64,000 nucleotides of DNA from Cupriavidus plantarum. GTDB taxonomy: Bacteria > Pseudomonadota > Gammaproteobacteria > Burkholderiales > Burkholderiaceae. The DNA lies in assembly GCF_905397285.1 (NCBI RefSeq), contig NZ_CAJPUX010000001.1, positions 186,001 through 250,000 on the forward strand. The letters run 5' to 3'. Of this stretch, positions 26,224 through 34,371 are shown in pieces. Both the position numbers and the translations under genes were made by a program. The notes below the pieces were generated by a model that made no database searches, was not told the DNA's origin, and saw only the letters and a list, made by a program, of their open reading frames with translations. Position 1 is the first letter of the stretch, and every line of letters starts with the position of its first letter.

Positions 26224-26295
26224 GGCCGTCCGTACGACCGCGCCTTCGGCCGTCCGTACGACCGCGCCTTCGGCCGTCCGTACGACCGCGCCTTC
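26224..26295. repeat. Three perfect 24-bp tandem repeats with CCGTACGA core
   Basis: Identical units at 26224-26247, 26248-26271 and 26272-26295, each starting GGCCGTCCGTACGACC. The palindromic CGTACG in every unit resembles the half-sites clustered at 27613-27698. Confidence 0.9.
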
Positions 26296-26433
26296 GGCGC
26301 GAGCCGGGGAGGGCGCGTATACTTGCGGCCGGTCCATGCGTTGCGGCCCGTCCATGTGCCGCGGCGGCGCGGCGCGCGCGCCGGCCTTTTCGCTGTCACC
26401 CTGCCGTCCGCCACCCTCTTTATCGAATTCCTC

Positions 26434-27369
26434 GTGTCCTCGCATTCCGCCACCCCCGATGCCTGGCTGCCGCCCACGCGGCTGACCCGTCTCGCCTTCG
26501 ACCGGCGTAGCGCCGGGTTCGGGCAACTCGACTTCATGCTCGGCGAAATCGGCCGCCGCATGCAGGAACGCATGGAGGTGATCCGGCTCGCGCCACGCCG
26601 CGCGCTCGATCTCGGCTGTGGGCATGGGCAAGGGCTGGCCGGCCTGCGAGCGCGCTTCCCCGATGCGCAGATCGCGGGCCTCGACGTATCGGGCGCCATG
26701 CTGCGCCAGGCCGCGCAGCGCGATCCGCAGCGCCAGCCCGGCTGGATCGGCCGCATGCTTGGCAAGCGGCCCGTGTTCGACCTCGTGCAGGGTGATCTTG
26801 CCACACTGCCTTTCGACGCGGCCAGCTTCGACCTGCTGTGGTCGAACCTCGCGCTCCACTGGCATCCGGAGCCCCATGAGGTGTTCCCGGAATGGCATCG
26901 CGTGACGCGCGACGACGGCCTCGTGCTGTTCTCGCTGTTCGGCCCGGACACGCTGCGCGAGGTCCGCGACGCGTTCGCCGACGTCGATCTGGAGGCCCAC
27001 ACGCTGCGTTTCGTCGACATGCATGATATCGGCGACATGCTCGTGCACGGCGGCTGGTCCACGCCCGTGATGGACATGGAGACCCTGACCGTCACCTACG
27101 AATCCCCCGAAACCCTGCTGCAAGAGGTCCGCGCGTTCGGCGGCATGCGGCGTCCGGGACCCGCCGGCCTGCGCGGCCGGCGCTGGTATCGCTCGGTGCT
27201 CGACGCGCTGGAGCGGCGCCGCAACGCGGACGGCGTGATCCCGCTGACGTTCGAGATCGTCTACGGCCACGCGTGGAAACTCGCGCCGCGCGCGCGGCAG
27301 GCCACCGACGATCAGGGACGCGCCGTCGTGCCGGTCGACAAGATTGGCCGCGCGCGTCCGCGACGCTGA
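26434..27369 (+). CDS. SAM-dependent methyltransferase, BioC-like
   Basis: 311 aa from GTG 26434. Class I methyltransferase: motif I LDLGCGHGQGLAGLRARFP, then AGLDVSGAMLRQAAQRD, and SFDLLWSNLALHWHPEPHEVFPEWHRVTRDDGLVLFSLFGPDTLREV, which resembles malonyl-ACP O-methyltransferase BioC (biotin pathway). Without other bio genes nearby the substrate is uncertain; a ubiquinone- or protein-directed enzyme is also possible. The ribosome site is poor and the region before it is repeat-derived, so the start is less sure than the fold. Confidence 0.85.
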   Translation: MSSHSATPDAWLPPTRLTRLAFDRRSAGFGQLDFMLGEIGRRMQERMEVIRLAPRRALDLGCGHGQGLAGLRARFPDAQIAGLDVSGAMLRQAAQRDPQRQPGWIGRMLGKRPVFDLVQGDLATLPFDAASFDLLWSNLALHWHPEPHEVFPEWHRVTRDDGLVLFSLFGPDTLREVRDAFADVDLEAHTLRFVDMHDIGDMLVHGGWSTPVMDMETLTVTYESPETLLQEVRAFGGMRRPGPAGLRGRRWYRSVLDALERRRNADGVIPLTFEIVYGHAWKLAPRARQATDDQGRAVVPVDKIGRARPRR

Positions 27370-27518
27370 GCCACACACGGTCCCTGCGACAGATTGTCGC
27401 GAGACAATGGCGCAGGTGCACCGCTGTCGCCGTGCCGGCGACGATTGTGTTGACTATCGCGCGCCCCGCGCCATGCACAAAAACTTGGCCGGCGCAAGCC
27501 TTGCGGGCAAGCCCGAAC

Positions 27519-27547
27519 TTGTTTGAGTATGCGAAGCGCCATATAAT
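27519..27547 (+). promoter_or_regulatory. Sigma-70 promoter ahead of the DUF2244-cox genes
   Basis: TTGTTT (27519-27524), 17-bp spacer, TATAAT (27542-27547): the best sigma-70 match in the region. Start near 27554 gives a leader of about 245 nt before the DUF2244 gene. Confidence 0.65.
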
Positions 27548-27612
27548 GCGCCAGTTTGTCGCAGTGGTCCCCTGGCACTATCTCGCCCCTCGGGGTTCAG
27601 CACGCTACGCCT

Positions 27613-27698
27613 CCGTACGTTGTACGGATCTTGTACGGTAGTACCGTATGGCCGTACCGTTCCACGGTCATACGCGTTCCGTACGGAACCGGTACCGG
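27613..27698. repeat. Cluster of five palindromes sharing a CCGTAC/GTACGG core
   Basis: Perfect inverted repeats: CCGTAC-GTT-GTACGG (27613-27627); TACGGTA-G-TACCGTA (27634-27648); an 11-bp stem with a 5-base bulge (27645-27674, inner ACCGT-TCC-ACGGT); GTTCCGTACGGAAC (27676-27689); CCGGTACCGG (27689-27698). They could be operators for one dimeric regulator or fold as successive RNA hairpins. Confidence 0.8.
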
Positions 27699-27799
27699 CA
27701 GGCGTAGGCATCATCGCGCAAAGGCCGCATTCAATTGCGCACGTGCTTTCCGTGGAGCGCTATCGTCCCGGGCGTGCATCCGATGCGGAGCGGTTGGCG

Positions 27800-28312
27800 A
27801 TGCAAGACTTGGGTATCGCATTCCAGACGGCAGTGGGTAACTCCGGCGGAGATCCCGGCGGACGCCCTCCTTTGCCGAGCAACGACTGGCTGATGAAGCG
27901 GAATTGCTCGCTTTCCCCTCGCCAGGTCGGCTGGTTCTACTTCTCCATCGTGTGTCTATCGACTGCCATCGCGCTGTTTTTCGCATGGCAAGGGACTTGG
28001 CTCGTGCTGCCGTTCGCCGGGCTGGAGCTGCTGGGGCTGGGGATTGCCCTGCTGGCGCACGCGCGGCATGCGACGGATTATGAACGCGTCAGTTTGACCG
28101 ACGGCATGCTGGTCGTGGAGACAGCCAGCGCCAGCCGGATGACGCGGGAAGAATTCAACCCGCGCTGGGTGCGGGTAGAACTGGGTGAATCGTTCCGGGC
28201 GCTCGTGGTTCTGCGGTCGGGCAAGCATGTCGTGCGGGTGGGGTCGCATCTGGACCCGTATCGGCGTCGCAAGTTCGCGCAGGAACTCGTTGCGGCCCTG
28301 CATCGCTTCTGA
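27800..28312 (+). CDS. DUF2244 membrane protein linked to cytochrome oxidase genes
   Basis: 170 aa from ATG 27800 with GGAG nine bases upstream. Two adjacent membrane helices (WFYFSIVCLSTAIALFFAW and LVLPFAGLELLGLGIALLA) are followed by a soluble domain (YERVSLTDGMLVVETASASRMTREEFNPRWVRVEL) ending in RVGSHLDPYRRRKFAQELVAAL. This is the DUF2244 pattern, commonly found just before coxB in proteobacteria. Its molecular role is unknown; the position suggests oxidase biogenesis. Confidence 0.82.
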   Translation: MQDLGIAFQTAVGNSGGDPGGRPPLPSNDWLMKRNCSLSPRQVGWFYFSIVCLSTAIALFFAWQGTWLVLPFAGLELLGLGIALLAHARHATDYERVSLTDGMLVVETASASRMTREEFNPRWVRVELGESFRALVVLRSGKHVVRVGSHLDPYRRRKFAQELVAALHRF

Positions 28313-28340
28313 AAGGAGGCGGCGCCGGGTGGAAGCGGGG

Positions 28341-28356
28341 ACAGATTTGAATCTGT
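28341..28356. promoter_or_regulatory. Perfect palindrome upstream of coxB
   Basis: ACAGATT-TG-AATCTGT, 19 bases before the coxB start and after the DUF2244 stop. Operator or RNA hairpin; no T run follows. Confidence 0.45.
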
Positions 28357-28374
28357 AAATTAGGTAGATAACAA

Positions 28375-29655
28375 ATGAAAATGTGGAAGAAGGCATCCGC
28401 AGCATGTCTGGCAGGCGCGTCCCTGTTTGCCAGCCAGGCGGCCTCCGCGGTCAGTGACATGCCCGGCGGTCCCGCCGTGCGTCAGCTGAACCTGGCCGAA
28501 CCCGTTACAAAAATCGCCGAACAGATTCACTGGCTGAACTGGATGATGCTCATCATCTGCACGGTGATATTCGTCGCCGTGTTCGGCGTGATGTTCTATT
28601 CCATCTTCAAGCACCGGAAGTCCAAGGGCGCCAAGTCGGCGTCGTTCCACGAAAGCATTACCGTCGAGGTCGTCTGGACCATCGTGCCGTTCCTGATCGT
28701 GATCGCGATGGCGCTGCCCGCCACCAAGACCGTGGTCGCGATGAAGGACACGACGAACTCCGACATCACGATCAAGGCCACCGGTTATCAGTGGAAATGG
28801 GGTTACGACTACCTCAAGGGCCAGGGCGAGGGCATCTCGTTCGTGTCCACGCTGACCACGCCGCGCGAGCAGATCAACAACGAGCAGCCGAAGTCGAACA
28901 CCTACCTGATGGAGGTGGACAACGAGCTCGTGGTGCCCGTCAACAAGAAGATCCGCATCGTCACGACGGCCAACGACGTGATCCACGCGTGGATGATTCC
29001 CGCGTTCGGCGTGAAGCAGGATGCGATTCCCGGCTTCGTGCGCGACACGTGGTTCCGCGCCGAGAAGACGGGCGTGTACCGCGGCCAGTGCGCCGAGCTC
29101 TGCGGCAAGGAGCACGCGTTCATGCCGATCGTGGTGCGCGTGGTCTCCGACGCCGACTACACCAAGTGGGTCGACGACAAGAAGAAGGCGATGGCCGCCG
29201 CGGCCGACGATCCCAACAAGACCTGGACGCTCGACGAACTGAAGGTGCGCGGCGAGAAGGTCTACGTGTCGAACTGCGCGGTCTGCCACCAGCCGAACGG
29301 CAAGGGCGGCGGCGCATTCCCGGCGCTCGATGCCTCCAAGGTCGTCAACGGCCCGAAGGCCGGCCAGATGCACATCCTGCTGGAAGGCAAGGGCGGCATG
29401 CCGTCGTGGAAGCAGCTTTCCGATACCGAACTGGCGGCCGTGATGACGTTCACGCGCAACAGCTGGAGCAACAAGACCGGTGAAGTGATCCAGCCGGCCG
29501 ACTTTGTGAACGCGCGCGCGGGCAAGTTCCCGGAAGGCGGGGGCGCAGCCCAGGCCGCCGGTGGCGAAGTCGCGCCGAAGGCGCAGGCACCGGCGACCGA
29601 CGCCGGCGCCCAAGACAAGCAGGCCAGCGTCGCGGGCAACCGCGTCGCCGGCTGA
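28375..29655 (+). CDS. coxB: Cytochrome c oxidase subunit II with fused cytochrome c (caa3 type)
   Basis: 426 aa. Signal peptide, two membrane helices, then the cupredoxin domain with CuA ligands: His in ANDVIHAWMIPAFGVK and CAELCGKEHAFMP (two Cys, His, Met). A C-terminal cytochrome c domain has CAVCHQPNGKGGG for covalent heme and GKGGMPSW for the Met ligand, so electrons pass from the fused heme to CuA. An Ala/Gln-rich tail ends the protein. First structural oxidase gene in the cluster. Confidence 0.97.
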   Translation: MKMWKKASAACLAGASLFASQAASAVSDMPGGPAVRQLNLAEPVTKIAEQIHWLNWMMLIICTVIFVAVFGVMFYSIFKHRKSKGAKSASFHESITVEVVWTIVPFLIVIAMALPATKTVVAMKDTTNSDITIKATGYQWKWGYDYLKGQGEGISFVSTLTTPREQINNEQPKSNTYLMEVDNELVVPVNKKIRIVTTANDVIHAWMIPAFGVKQDAIPGFVRDTWFRAEKTGVYRGQCAELCGKEHAFMPIVVRVVSDADYTKWVDDKKKAMAAAADDPNKTWTLDELKVRGEKVYVSNCAVCHQPNGKGGGAFPALDASKVVNGPKAGQMHILLEGKGGMPSWKQLSDTELAAVMTFTRNSWSNKTGEVIQPADFVNARAGKFPEGGGAAQAAGGEVAPKAQAPATDAGAQDKQASVAGNRVAG

Positions 29656-29695
29656 CCCGCGCACGTCCGCATTCTGGAATTCAGGAGTCATCGCG

Positions 29696-31339
29696 ATGAG
29701 TACCGCTACCCCGGAGACGCTGGGTCATCCGCACGACCACGCGCACGACCACGCGCACGACCATACCCACGGTCATGGCCACGACGATCACGCCCACGAT
29801 CATCCGCATGGCTGGCGCCGCTGGCTGTTCGCCACCAACCACAAGGACATCGGTACGCTGTACCTGCTGTTCTCGTTCACCATGCTGCTGTCCGGCGGCC
29901 TGCTGGCGCTGTTCATCCGCCTCGAGCTGTTCGAGCCGGGCCTGCAGTTCTTCCGTCCTGAACTGTTCAACCAGTTCACGACGATGCACGGCCTGATCAT
30001 GGTGTTTGGCGCGATCATGCCGGCGTTCGTCGGCTTCGCGAACTGGATGATCCCGCTGCAGATCGGCGCGTCCGACATGGCGTTCGCGCGCATGAACAAC
30101 TTCAGCTTCTGGCTGATGCCGCCGGCCGCGCTGCTGCTGGCTGGATCGTTCTTCGTGCCGGGCGGCGCCACCGCCGCGGGCTGGACGCTGTACGCGCCGC
30201 TGTCGGTACAGATGGGCCCGGGCATGGACATGGCCATCTTCGCCATGCACATCATGGGCGCGTCGTCGATCATGGGCTCGATCAACATCATCGTGACCAT
30301 CCTCAACATGCGCGCGCCCGGCATGACGCTGATGAAGATGCCGATGTTCTGCTGGACGTGGCTGATCACGGCATACCTGCTGATCGCCGTGATGCCCGTG
30401 CTGGCGGGCGCCATCACGATGGTCCTGACGGACCGCCATTTCGGCACGAGCTTCTTCTCGGCGGCCGGTGGCGGCGACCCCGTCATGTACCAGCACATCT
30501 TCTGGTTCTTCGGCCACCCCGAGGTGTACATCATGATCCTGCCCGCGTTCGGGATCATCTCGCAGGTGGTGCCGGCCTTCGCGCGCAAGCGCCTGTTCGG
30601 CTACAGCTCGATGGTCTACGCCACCGCGTCGATCGCCATCCTGTCGTTCATCGTGTGGGCGCATCACATGTTCACGACGGGGATGCCGGTGACGGGCCAG
30701 CTGTTCTTCATGTACGCGACGATGCTGATCGCGGTGCCGACGGCCGTGAAGATCTTCAACTGGATCGCCACGATGTGGCGCGGCTCGATGACGTTCGAGA
30801 CGCCGATGCTGTTCGCGATCGGCTTCATCTTCGTGTTCACGATCGGCGGCTTCACGGGCCTGATGCCCGCCGTCGCGCCGATCGACATCCAGCTGCAGGA
30901 CACGTACTTCATCGTCGCGCACTTCCACTACGTGCTGGTGGCGGGCTCCCTGTTCGCGCTGTTCTCGGGCTTCTATTACTGGGGTCCGAAGTGGAGCGGG
31001 TTCATGTACAACGAGACGCGCGGCCAGATCCACTTCTGGGGCTCGCTGATCTTCTTCAACGTGACCTTCTTCCCGATGCACTTCCTTGGTCTGGCGGGCA
31101 TGCCGCGCCGCTATGCCGACTACCCGACCCAGTTCGCTGACTTCAACGCGATTGCGTCCATCGGCGCGCTAGGCTTCGGCCTGATGCAGGTGTATTTCTT
31201 CTTCTTCGTGGTGCTGCCCTCCTATCGGGGTGGACAGCCCGCTGCCGACAAGCCGTGGGAAGGCGCGGAAGGCCTGGAGTGGACCGTGCCGTCGCCGGCG
31301 CCGTTCCACACGTTCGAAGAACCGCCGCTGGTCAAGTGA
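29696..31339 (+). CDS. coxA: Cytochrome c oxidase subunit I with His-rich N-terminal extension
   Basis: 547 aa. Heme-copper core: HPEVYIMILPAFGIIS (CuB His and the cross-linked Tyr), HHMFTTG (CuB His pair) and AHFHYVLVAG (heme a and a3 His). Twelve membrane helices expected. The first 40 residues contain 14 His alternating with Asp, Ala and Gly (residues about 10-39), coded by degenerate 12-bp repeats; this could bind copper or other metals on the cytosolic side, which is inference. CAGGAG precedes ATG 29696. Confidence 0.97.
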   Translation: MSTATPETLGHPHDHAHDHAHDHTHGHGHDDHAHDHPHGWRRWLFATNHKDIGTLYLLFSFTMLLSGGLLALFIRLELFEPGLQFFRPELFNQFTTMHGLIMVFGAIMPAFVGFANWMIPLQIGASDMAFARMNNFSFWLMPPAALLLAGSFFVPGGATAAGWTLYAPLSVQMGPGMDMAIFAMHIMGASSIMGSINIIVTILNMRAPGMTLMKMPMFCWTWLITAYLLIAVMPVLAGAITMVLTDRHFGTSFFSAAGGGDPVMYQHIFWFFGHPEVYIMILPAFGIISQVVPAFARKRLFGYSSMVYATASIAILSFIVWAHHMFTTGMPVTGQLFFMYATMLIAVPTAVKIFNWIATMWRGSMTFETPMLFAIGFIFVFTIGGFTGLMPAVAPIDIQLQDTYFIVAHFHYVLVAGSLFALFSGFYYWGPKWSGFMYNETRGQIHFWGSLIFFNVTFFPMHFLGLAGMPRRYADYPTQFADFNAIASIGALGFGLMQVYFFFFVVLPSYRGGQPAADKPWEGAEGLEWTVPSPAPFHTFEEPPLVK

Positions 31340-31344
31340 GCGTC

Positions 31345-31464
31345 ATGGACGATCGCAAGGCGCAGCAACGGGCCGCCAACCGGCGGCTTGGCTGGATCCT
31401 GTTGTCGGTGGTGGTGGTGTTCTTTCTGGGCTTCTTCGCCAAGATGAAGTTTCTTGGCGGCTGA
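31345..31464 (+). CDS. Cytochrome oxidase small assembly protein
   Basis: 39 aa: a charged N-terminus (MDDRKAQQRAANRRLG) and one membrane helix (WILLSVVVVFFLGFFA). Small proteins of this shape lie between coxA and ctaG across beta-proteobacteria. It starts six bases after the coxA stop and sits in the cluster order. Confidence 0.8.
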   Translation: MDDRKAQQRAANRRLGWILLSVVVVFFLGFFAKMKFLGG

Positions 31465-31486
31465 GCGGGGTGAGCAGGAGCGGCGG

Positions 31487-32089
31487 ATGAGCAAGGCAGA
31501 CGAGAAACGTTTCAACCGCGGCATGCTCGGCCGGCTGCTCGTGGTGGTCGGCGTGATGTTCGGCTTCGGCTATGCGCTGGTGCCGCTGTACAAGAAGATC
31601 TGCGAAGTCACGGGCATCAATGTGGTGACCACGCGCGAACTGTACGGCGGCTCGGCCAAGCGCTTTGCCGACAACACGCAGGTCGACACCAGCCGCACGA
31701 TCACGGTGGAGTTCGATTCCAACGCGCGCGGCCCGTTCGCCTTCCGTCCCGTGAAGAACACGATGGAAGTGCATCCGGGCGAGATGGCGACGATCGTGTA
31801 CGAGGTGGCCAACGGCCAGTCGCGCGATATCGCCGCGCAGGCGATCCCGAGCTACGCGCCGAAGCAGGCGACCGAGTATTTCAAGAAGATCGAGTGCTTC
31901 TGCTTCAAGCAGCAGACGCTCAAGGCGAAGGAAGCGCGGCAGATGCCGGTGGTGTTCGTGATCGACCCGAAGCTGCCGAAGGATGTGAAGAACATCACGC
32001 TGTCGTACACGTTCTTCGAGGTTGGCGCACCGGTGGCACAGGCCCCCGCGGGTACCGTCGGTAGCGACGTGAACGGACACGGCAGTTGA
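31487..32089 (+). CDS. ctaG: Cytochrome c oxidase assembly protein CtaG (Cox11 family)
   Basis: 200 aa. One N-terminal membrane helix (LLVVVGVMFGFGYALVPLYKKICEVTGIN) and a periplasmic immunoglobulin-like domain with the copper-binding CFCF motif in KIECFCFKQQTLKA, preceded by PVKNTMEVHPGE. Cox11/CtaG delivers copper to CuB of subunit I. GCAGGAG precedes ATG 31487. Confidence 0.95.
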   Translation: MSKADEKRFNRGMLGRLLVVVGVMFGFGYALVPLYKKICEVTGINVVTTRELYGGSAKRFADNTQVDTSRTITVEFDSNARGPFAFRPVKNTMEVHPGEMATIVYEVANGQSRDIAAQAIPSYAPKQATEYFKKIECFCFKQQTLKAKEARQMPVVFVIDPKLPKDVKNITLSYTFFEVGAPVAQAPAGTVGSDVNGHGS

Positions 32090-32090
32090 G

Positions 32091-32315
32091 ATGGACGATC
32101 TGAAGGAAGCGACCCATCGGAAGGCCTCGTTCCTGCAGACCATGCGCGCGGTACTGTGGTCGTTCATCGGCCTGCGCAAGGGCTCCGGGCACGAGGCCGA
32201 CATGGCCAAGCTGAATCCGGTCCACGTGATCATCGCGGGCCTGATTGCCGCGGCGGTATTCGTCGGTGTGCTGATCTTGATCGTGCGCACCGTGGTGGGA
32301 CAGGCAGCAGGGTAG
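32091..32315 (+). CDS. DUF2970 small membrane protein
   Basis: 74 aa, one base after the ctaG stop. An amphipathic N-terminal part (KASFLQTMRAVLWSFIGLRKGSGHEADMAKLNPVHVIIAG) runs into a single membrane helix. DUF2970 proteins occur between ctaG and coxC in this group; role unknown, presumably oxidase assembly or stability. Confidence 0.82.
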   Translation: MDDLKEATHRKASFLQTMRAVLWSFIGLRKGSGHEADMAKLNPVHVIIAGLIAAAVFVGVLILIVRTVVGQAAG

Positions 32316-32362
32316 GGAAGCAGCAGCGCAATAAAGACAGCAGCATATAAAAAACCACTGAA

Positions 32363-32375
32363 TCAGAGACTCTGA
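32363..32375. promoter_or_regulatory. Short palindrome upstream of coxC
   Basis: TCAGAG-A-CTCTGA, 16 bases before coxC. It has the same CAGA...TCTG ends as the palindromes before coxB and the 45564 gene. Confidence 0.3.
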
Positions 32376-32390
32376 GCTGGAGATAGAAGA

Positions 32391-33251
32391 ATGAGTGCGA
32401 ACCGCGCAAACGCTCCGTACTACTTCGTACCGGGCCCGTCGCGCCATCCGATCACGGCGGCCTTCGGGCTGCTGCTGGTGGGCGGTGGCGCCGCCGGCTG
32501 GGTCAACGGACAACCCTGGGGCCCGTACGTCGTGGCCGTGGGCCTCGTGTGGTTCCTGTTCGTGCTGCGCGCCTGGTTCGCCGATGCCATCGGCGAGTCC
32601 GAAGGAGGCAAGTACGGCAAGAACATCGACGTTTCGTTCCGCTGGTCGATGGGCTGGTTCATCTTCTCCGAGGTGATGTTCTTCGCGGCATTCTTCGGCG
32701 CGCTGTTTTACGCGCGCTCGATCGCGATGCCCTGGCTTGGCGACCTGAACAACAAGATCATCTGGCCGGACTTCGCCGCCGTATGGCCGAACACCGGTCC
32801 CGCGGGCGTCGTCGAGCGCTTCCAGACGATGGGCCCGTGGCCGATCCCCACGATCAACACGGCGCTGCTGCTGACCTCGGGCGTCACGCTCACCTGGGCA
32901 CACCATGCGCTGCTGGCCGGCAAGCGCAGCCAGGTGATCCAGGGTCTCGTGCTGACCATCCTGCTCGGCGCCATCTTCATGTGCCTGCAGGGCTACGAGT
33001 ACTACCACGCGTACCATGAGCTGAACCTGAAGCTCACCTCCGGCGTGTTCGGTTCCACGTTCTTCCTGCTGACCGGCTTCCACGGGTTCCACGTGACCAT
33101 GGGCGCGATCATGCTGGCGGTGGTGCTGGGCCGTGTGCTCAAGGGCCACTTCACGCCGGACCACCACTTCGCGTTCGAAGGCGCGGCCTGGTACTGGCAC
33201 TTCGTGGACGTGGTCTGGCTCGGCCTCTACGTGGTGGTCTACTGGCTCTGA
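32391..33251 (+). CDS. coxC: Cytochrome c oxidase subunit III
   Basis: 286 aa, seven helices. Blocks NAPYYFVPGPSRHPI, RWSMGWFIFSEVMFFAAFFGALFYAR (with the lipid-binding Glu), NTALLLTSGVTLTWAHHAL, and AWYWHFVDVVWLGLYVVVYWL at the end. Supports proton pumping by stabilising subunit I. Last gene before a terminator. Confidence 0.96.
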   Translation: MSANRANAPYYFVPGPSRHPITAAFGLLLVGGGAAGWVNGQPWGPYVVAVGLVWFLFVLRAWFADAIGESEGGKYGKNIDVSFRWSMGWFIFSEVMFFAAFFGALFYARSIAMPWLGDLNNKIIWPDFAAVWPNTGPAGVVERFQTMGPWPIPTINTALLLTSGVTLTWAHHALLAGKRSQVIQGLVLTILLGAIFMCLQGYEYYHAYHELNLKLTSGVFGSTFFLLTGFHGFHVTMGAIMLAVVLGRVLKGHFTPDHHFAFEGAAWYWHFVDVVWLGLYVVVYWL

Positions 33252-33293
33252 TCCGCGACCGGAGTATCCTTACGGCCGGGACGAGATGAAAGC

Positions 33294-33334
33294 GGCGCCG
33301 CAGGCGGAACCACCCCTGCGGCGCCTTGTCTTTT
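33294..33334 (+). terminator. Intrinsic terminator of the cox structural operon
   Basis: GGCGCCGCAGG (33294-33304) and CCTGCGGCGCC (33315-33325) form an 11-bp stem with a T-rich tail. Confidence 0.88.
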
Positions 33335-33349
33335 GATGAGGCCGTAATG

Positions 33350-33559
33350 TCACGGGTTCATCTGAATCCCGGTGCTGTGGATCCAGCCCATCCAGTGCGA
33401 GAACAGGATGAACAGGAACAGCGCCACGGAAAAGCCCACGCGGAACATCAGCGAGCGCATCATGTTCGGCGTACGGCCACGGTCGCGCATCATGAAGAAA
33501 AGCGCCGAGGCGAGGCTGCCGATGATCAGGATGAAGGCAAGGACAATGATGAATCGCAT
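33350..33559 (-). CDS. Twin-transmembrane protein (DUF2909)
   Basis: 69 aa on the minus strand within the cox cluster. Two membrane helices (FIIVLAFILIIGSLASALFFMM and RVGFSVALFLFILFSHWMGWI) joined by a basic loop. Found next to SURF1 in related genomes. Divergent from surf1, convergent with coxC; function unknown. Confidence 0.8.
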   Translation of the reverse strand: MRFIIVLAFILIIGSLASALFFMMRDRGRTPNMMRSLMFRVGFSVALFLFILFSHWMGWIHSTGIQMNP

Positions 33560-33625
33560 GACGGGGCGGGAACGTCCTTATCGATATGCGGGGATGTGCG
33601 GGCATTATCGCACCGAGGGGTGCCT

Positions 33626-34357
33626 GTGAAGTTCTGGCGTTCACCGGGCACGCTGCCGATGGTCGCGGCGGCCGCCGTGATCGCGGTCACATGTGTGCTC
33701 GGCAACTGGCAACTGCAGCGCGGGCACGAGAAGACCGCGCGCGCGCAGCGGCTTGCCGCGCTGGCGGCGCAGGGTCCCGTGGACCTCAACGCCGGGGATA
33801 TCCCGACCAATGCGCTGAGCGATCGCACGGTGCGCGCGCGTGGACGGTTCGATCGCGCACACACGGTGCTGCTCGACAACCGTCCGCATGGCAGCGATGG
33901 CCGCGCGGGCTTTCTGGTGGTGACGCCGCTGCGGCTCGAGAGCGGCGCCAACGTCCTCGTCCTGCGCGGCTGGCTGCCTCGCGATGCGCAGGACCGCAAG
34001 CGCATCGCCCCATTCGACACCCCCACGGGTGACGTCACGCTCAATGGCACCGCGCTTGCCGCGCTGCCGCGCGTGTATGGGCTCGGCGCCTCGGCGGAAG
34101 CCGAAGCGGGCAAGCCGATCCGCCAGAACGTGGAGATAGACGAGTATGCGCGGGAGATCGGCATGCCGCTGCTGCCGCTCGTCATCGAACAGACCACCGA
34201 TACGCGCGACGGCCTCGCGCGCGACTGGACGCCGCCGGGCTTCGGCGCGGACCGCCACTACGGCTACGCGTTCCAGTGGTTCGCGATCGCGGCGCTCACG
34301 CTCGCGCTCGTGATCGTGCTGGGCGTGCGACGCGCGCGGACCCCGCAGGCCGCCTGA
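33626..34357 (+). CDS. SURF1-family oxidase assembly protein
   Basis: 243 aa from GTG 33626 (GAGGGG upstream; GTG 33620 is another option). Two membrane helices frame a periplasmic domain: VIAVTCVLGNWQLQRGHEK with the family GxWQxxR pattern, LLDNRPHGSDGRAGFLVVTPLRL, LVLRGWLPRD, and HYGYAFQWFAIAALTLALVIVL at the C-terminus. SURF1 helps heme A insertion into subunit I. Confidence 0.92.
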   Translation: MKFWRSPGTLPMVAAAAVIAVTCVLGNWQLQRGHEKTARAQRLAALAAQGPVDLNAGDIPTNALSDRTVRARGRFDRAHTVLLDNRPHGSDGRAGFLVVTPLRLESGANVLVLRGWLPRDAQDRKRIAPFDTPTGDVTLNGTALAALPRVYGLGASAEAEAGKPIRQNVEIDEYAREIGMPLLPLVIEQTTDTRDGLARDWTPPGFGADRHYGYAFQWFAIAALTLALVIVLGVRRARTPQAA

Positions 34358-34371
34358 CAACGAATGAACAG

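Larger units (their letters stand above)
26086..26433. other. Divergent region between comF and the methyltransferase, repeat-rich
   Basis: 348 bp without a convincing gene. It contains four 9-bp repeats (26108-26143) and three 24-bp repeats (26224-26295). I find no clear promoter for either flanking gene. Confidence 0.6.
27370..27799. other. 430-bp region with predicted oxidase-cluster promoter and palindrome cluster
   Basis: No gene recognised. A TTGTTT-N17-TATAAT promoter lies at 27519-27547 and five palindromes at 27613-27698 fall in its predicted 5' untranslated leader. Confidence 0.6.

Noticed and set aside
26086-26433. Insertion-sequence remnant between comF and the methyltransferase
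   Set aside because: Only short tandem repeats; no terminal inverted repeats, target duplication or transposase fragment.
25378-27378. 666-codon frame suggesting a ComF fusion
   Set aside because: The ComF domain ends the frame; the rest runs through repeats and lies antisense to the methyltransferase gene. ATG 26085 gives a normal ComF.
27582-27597. TGGCAC upstream of the cox genes as a sigma-54 promoter
   Set aside because: The required TTGC is missing at the right spacing (CGCC instead). A good sigma-70 promoter lies nearby.
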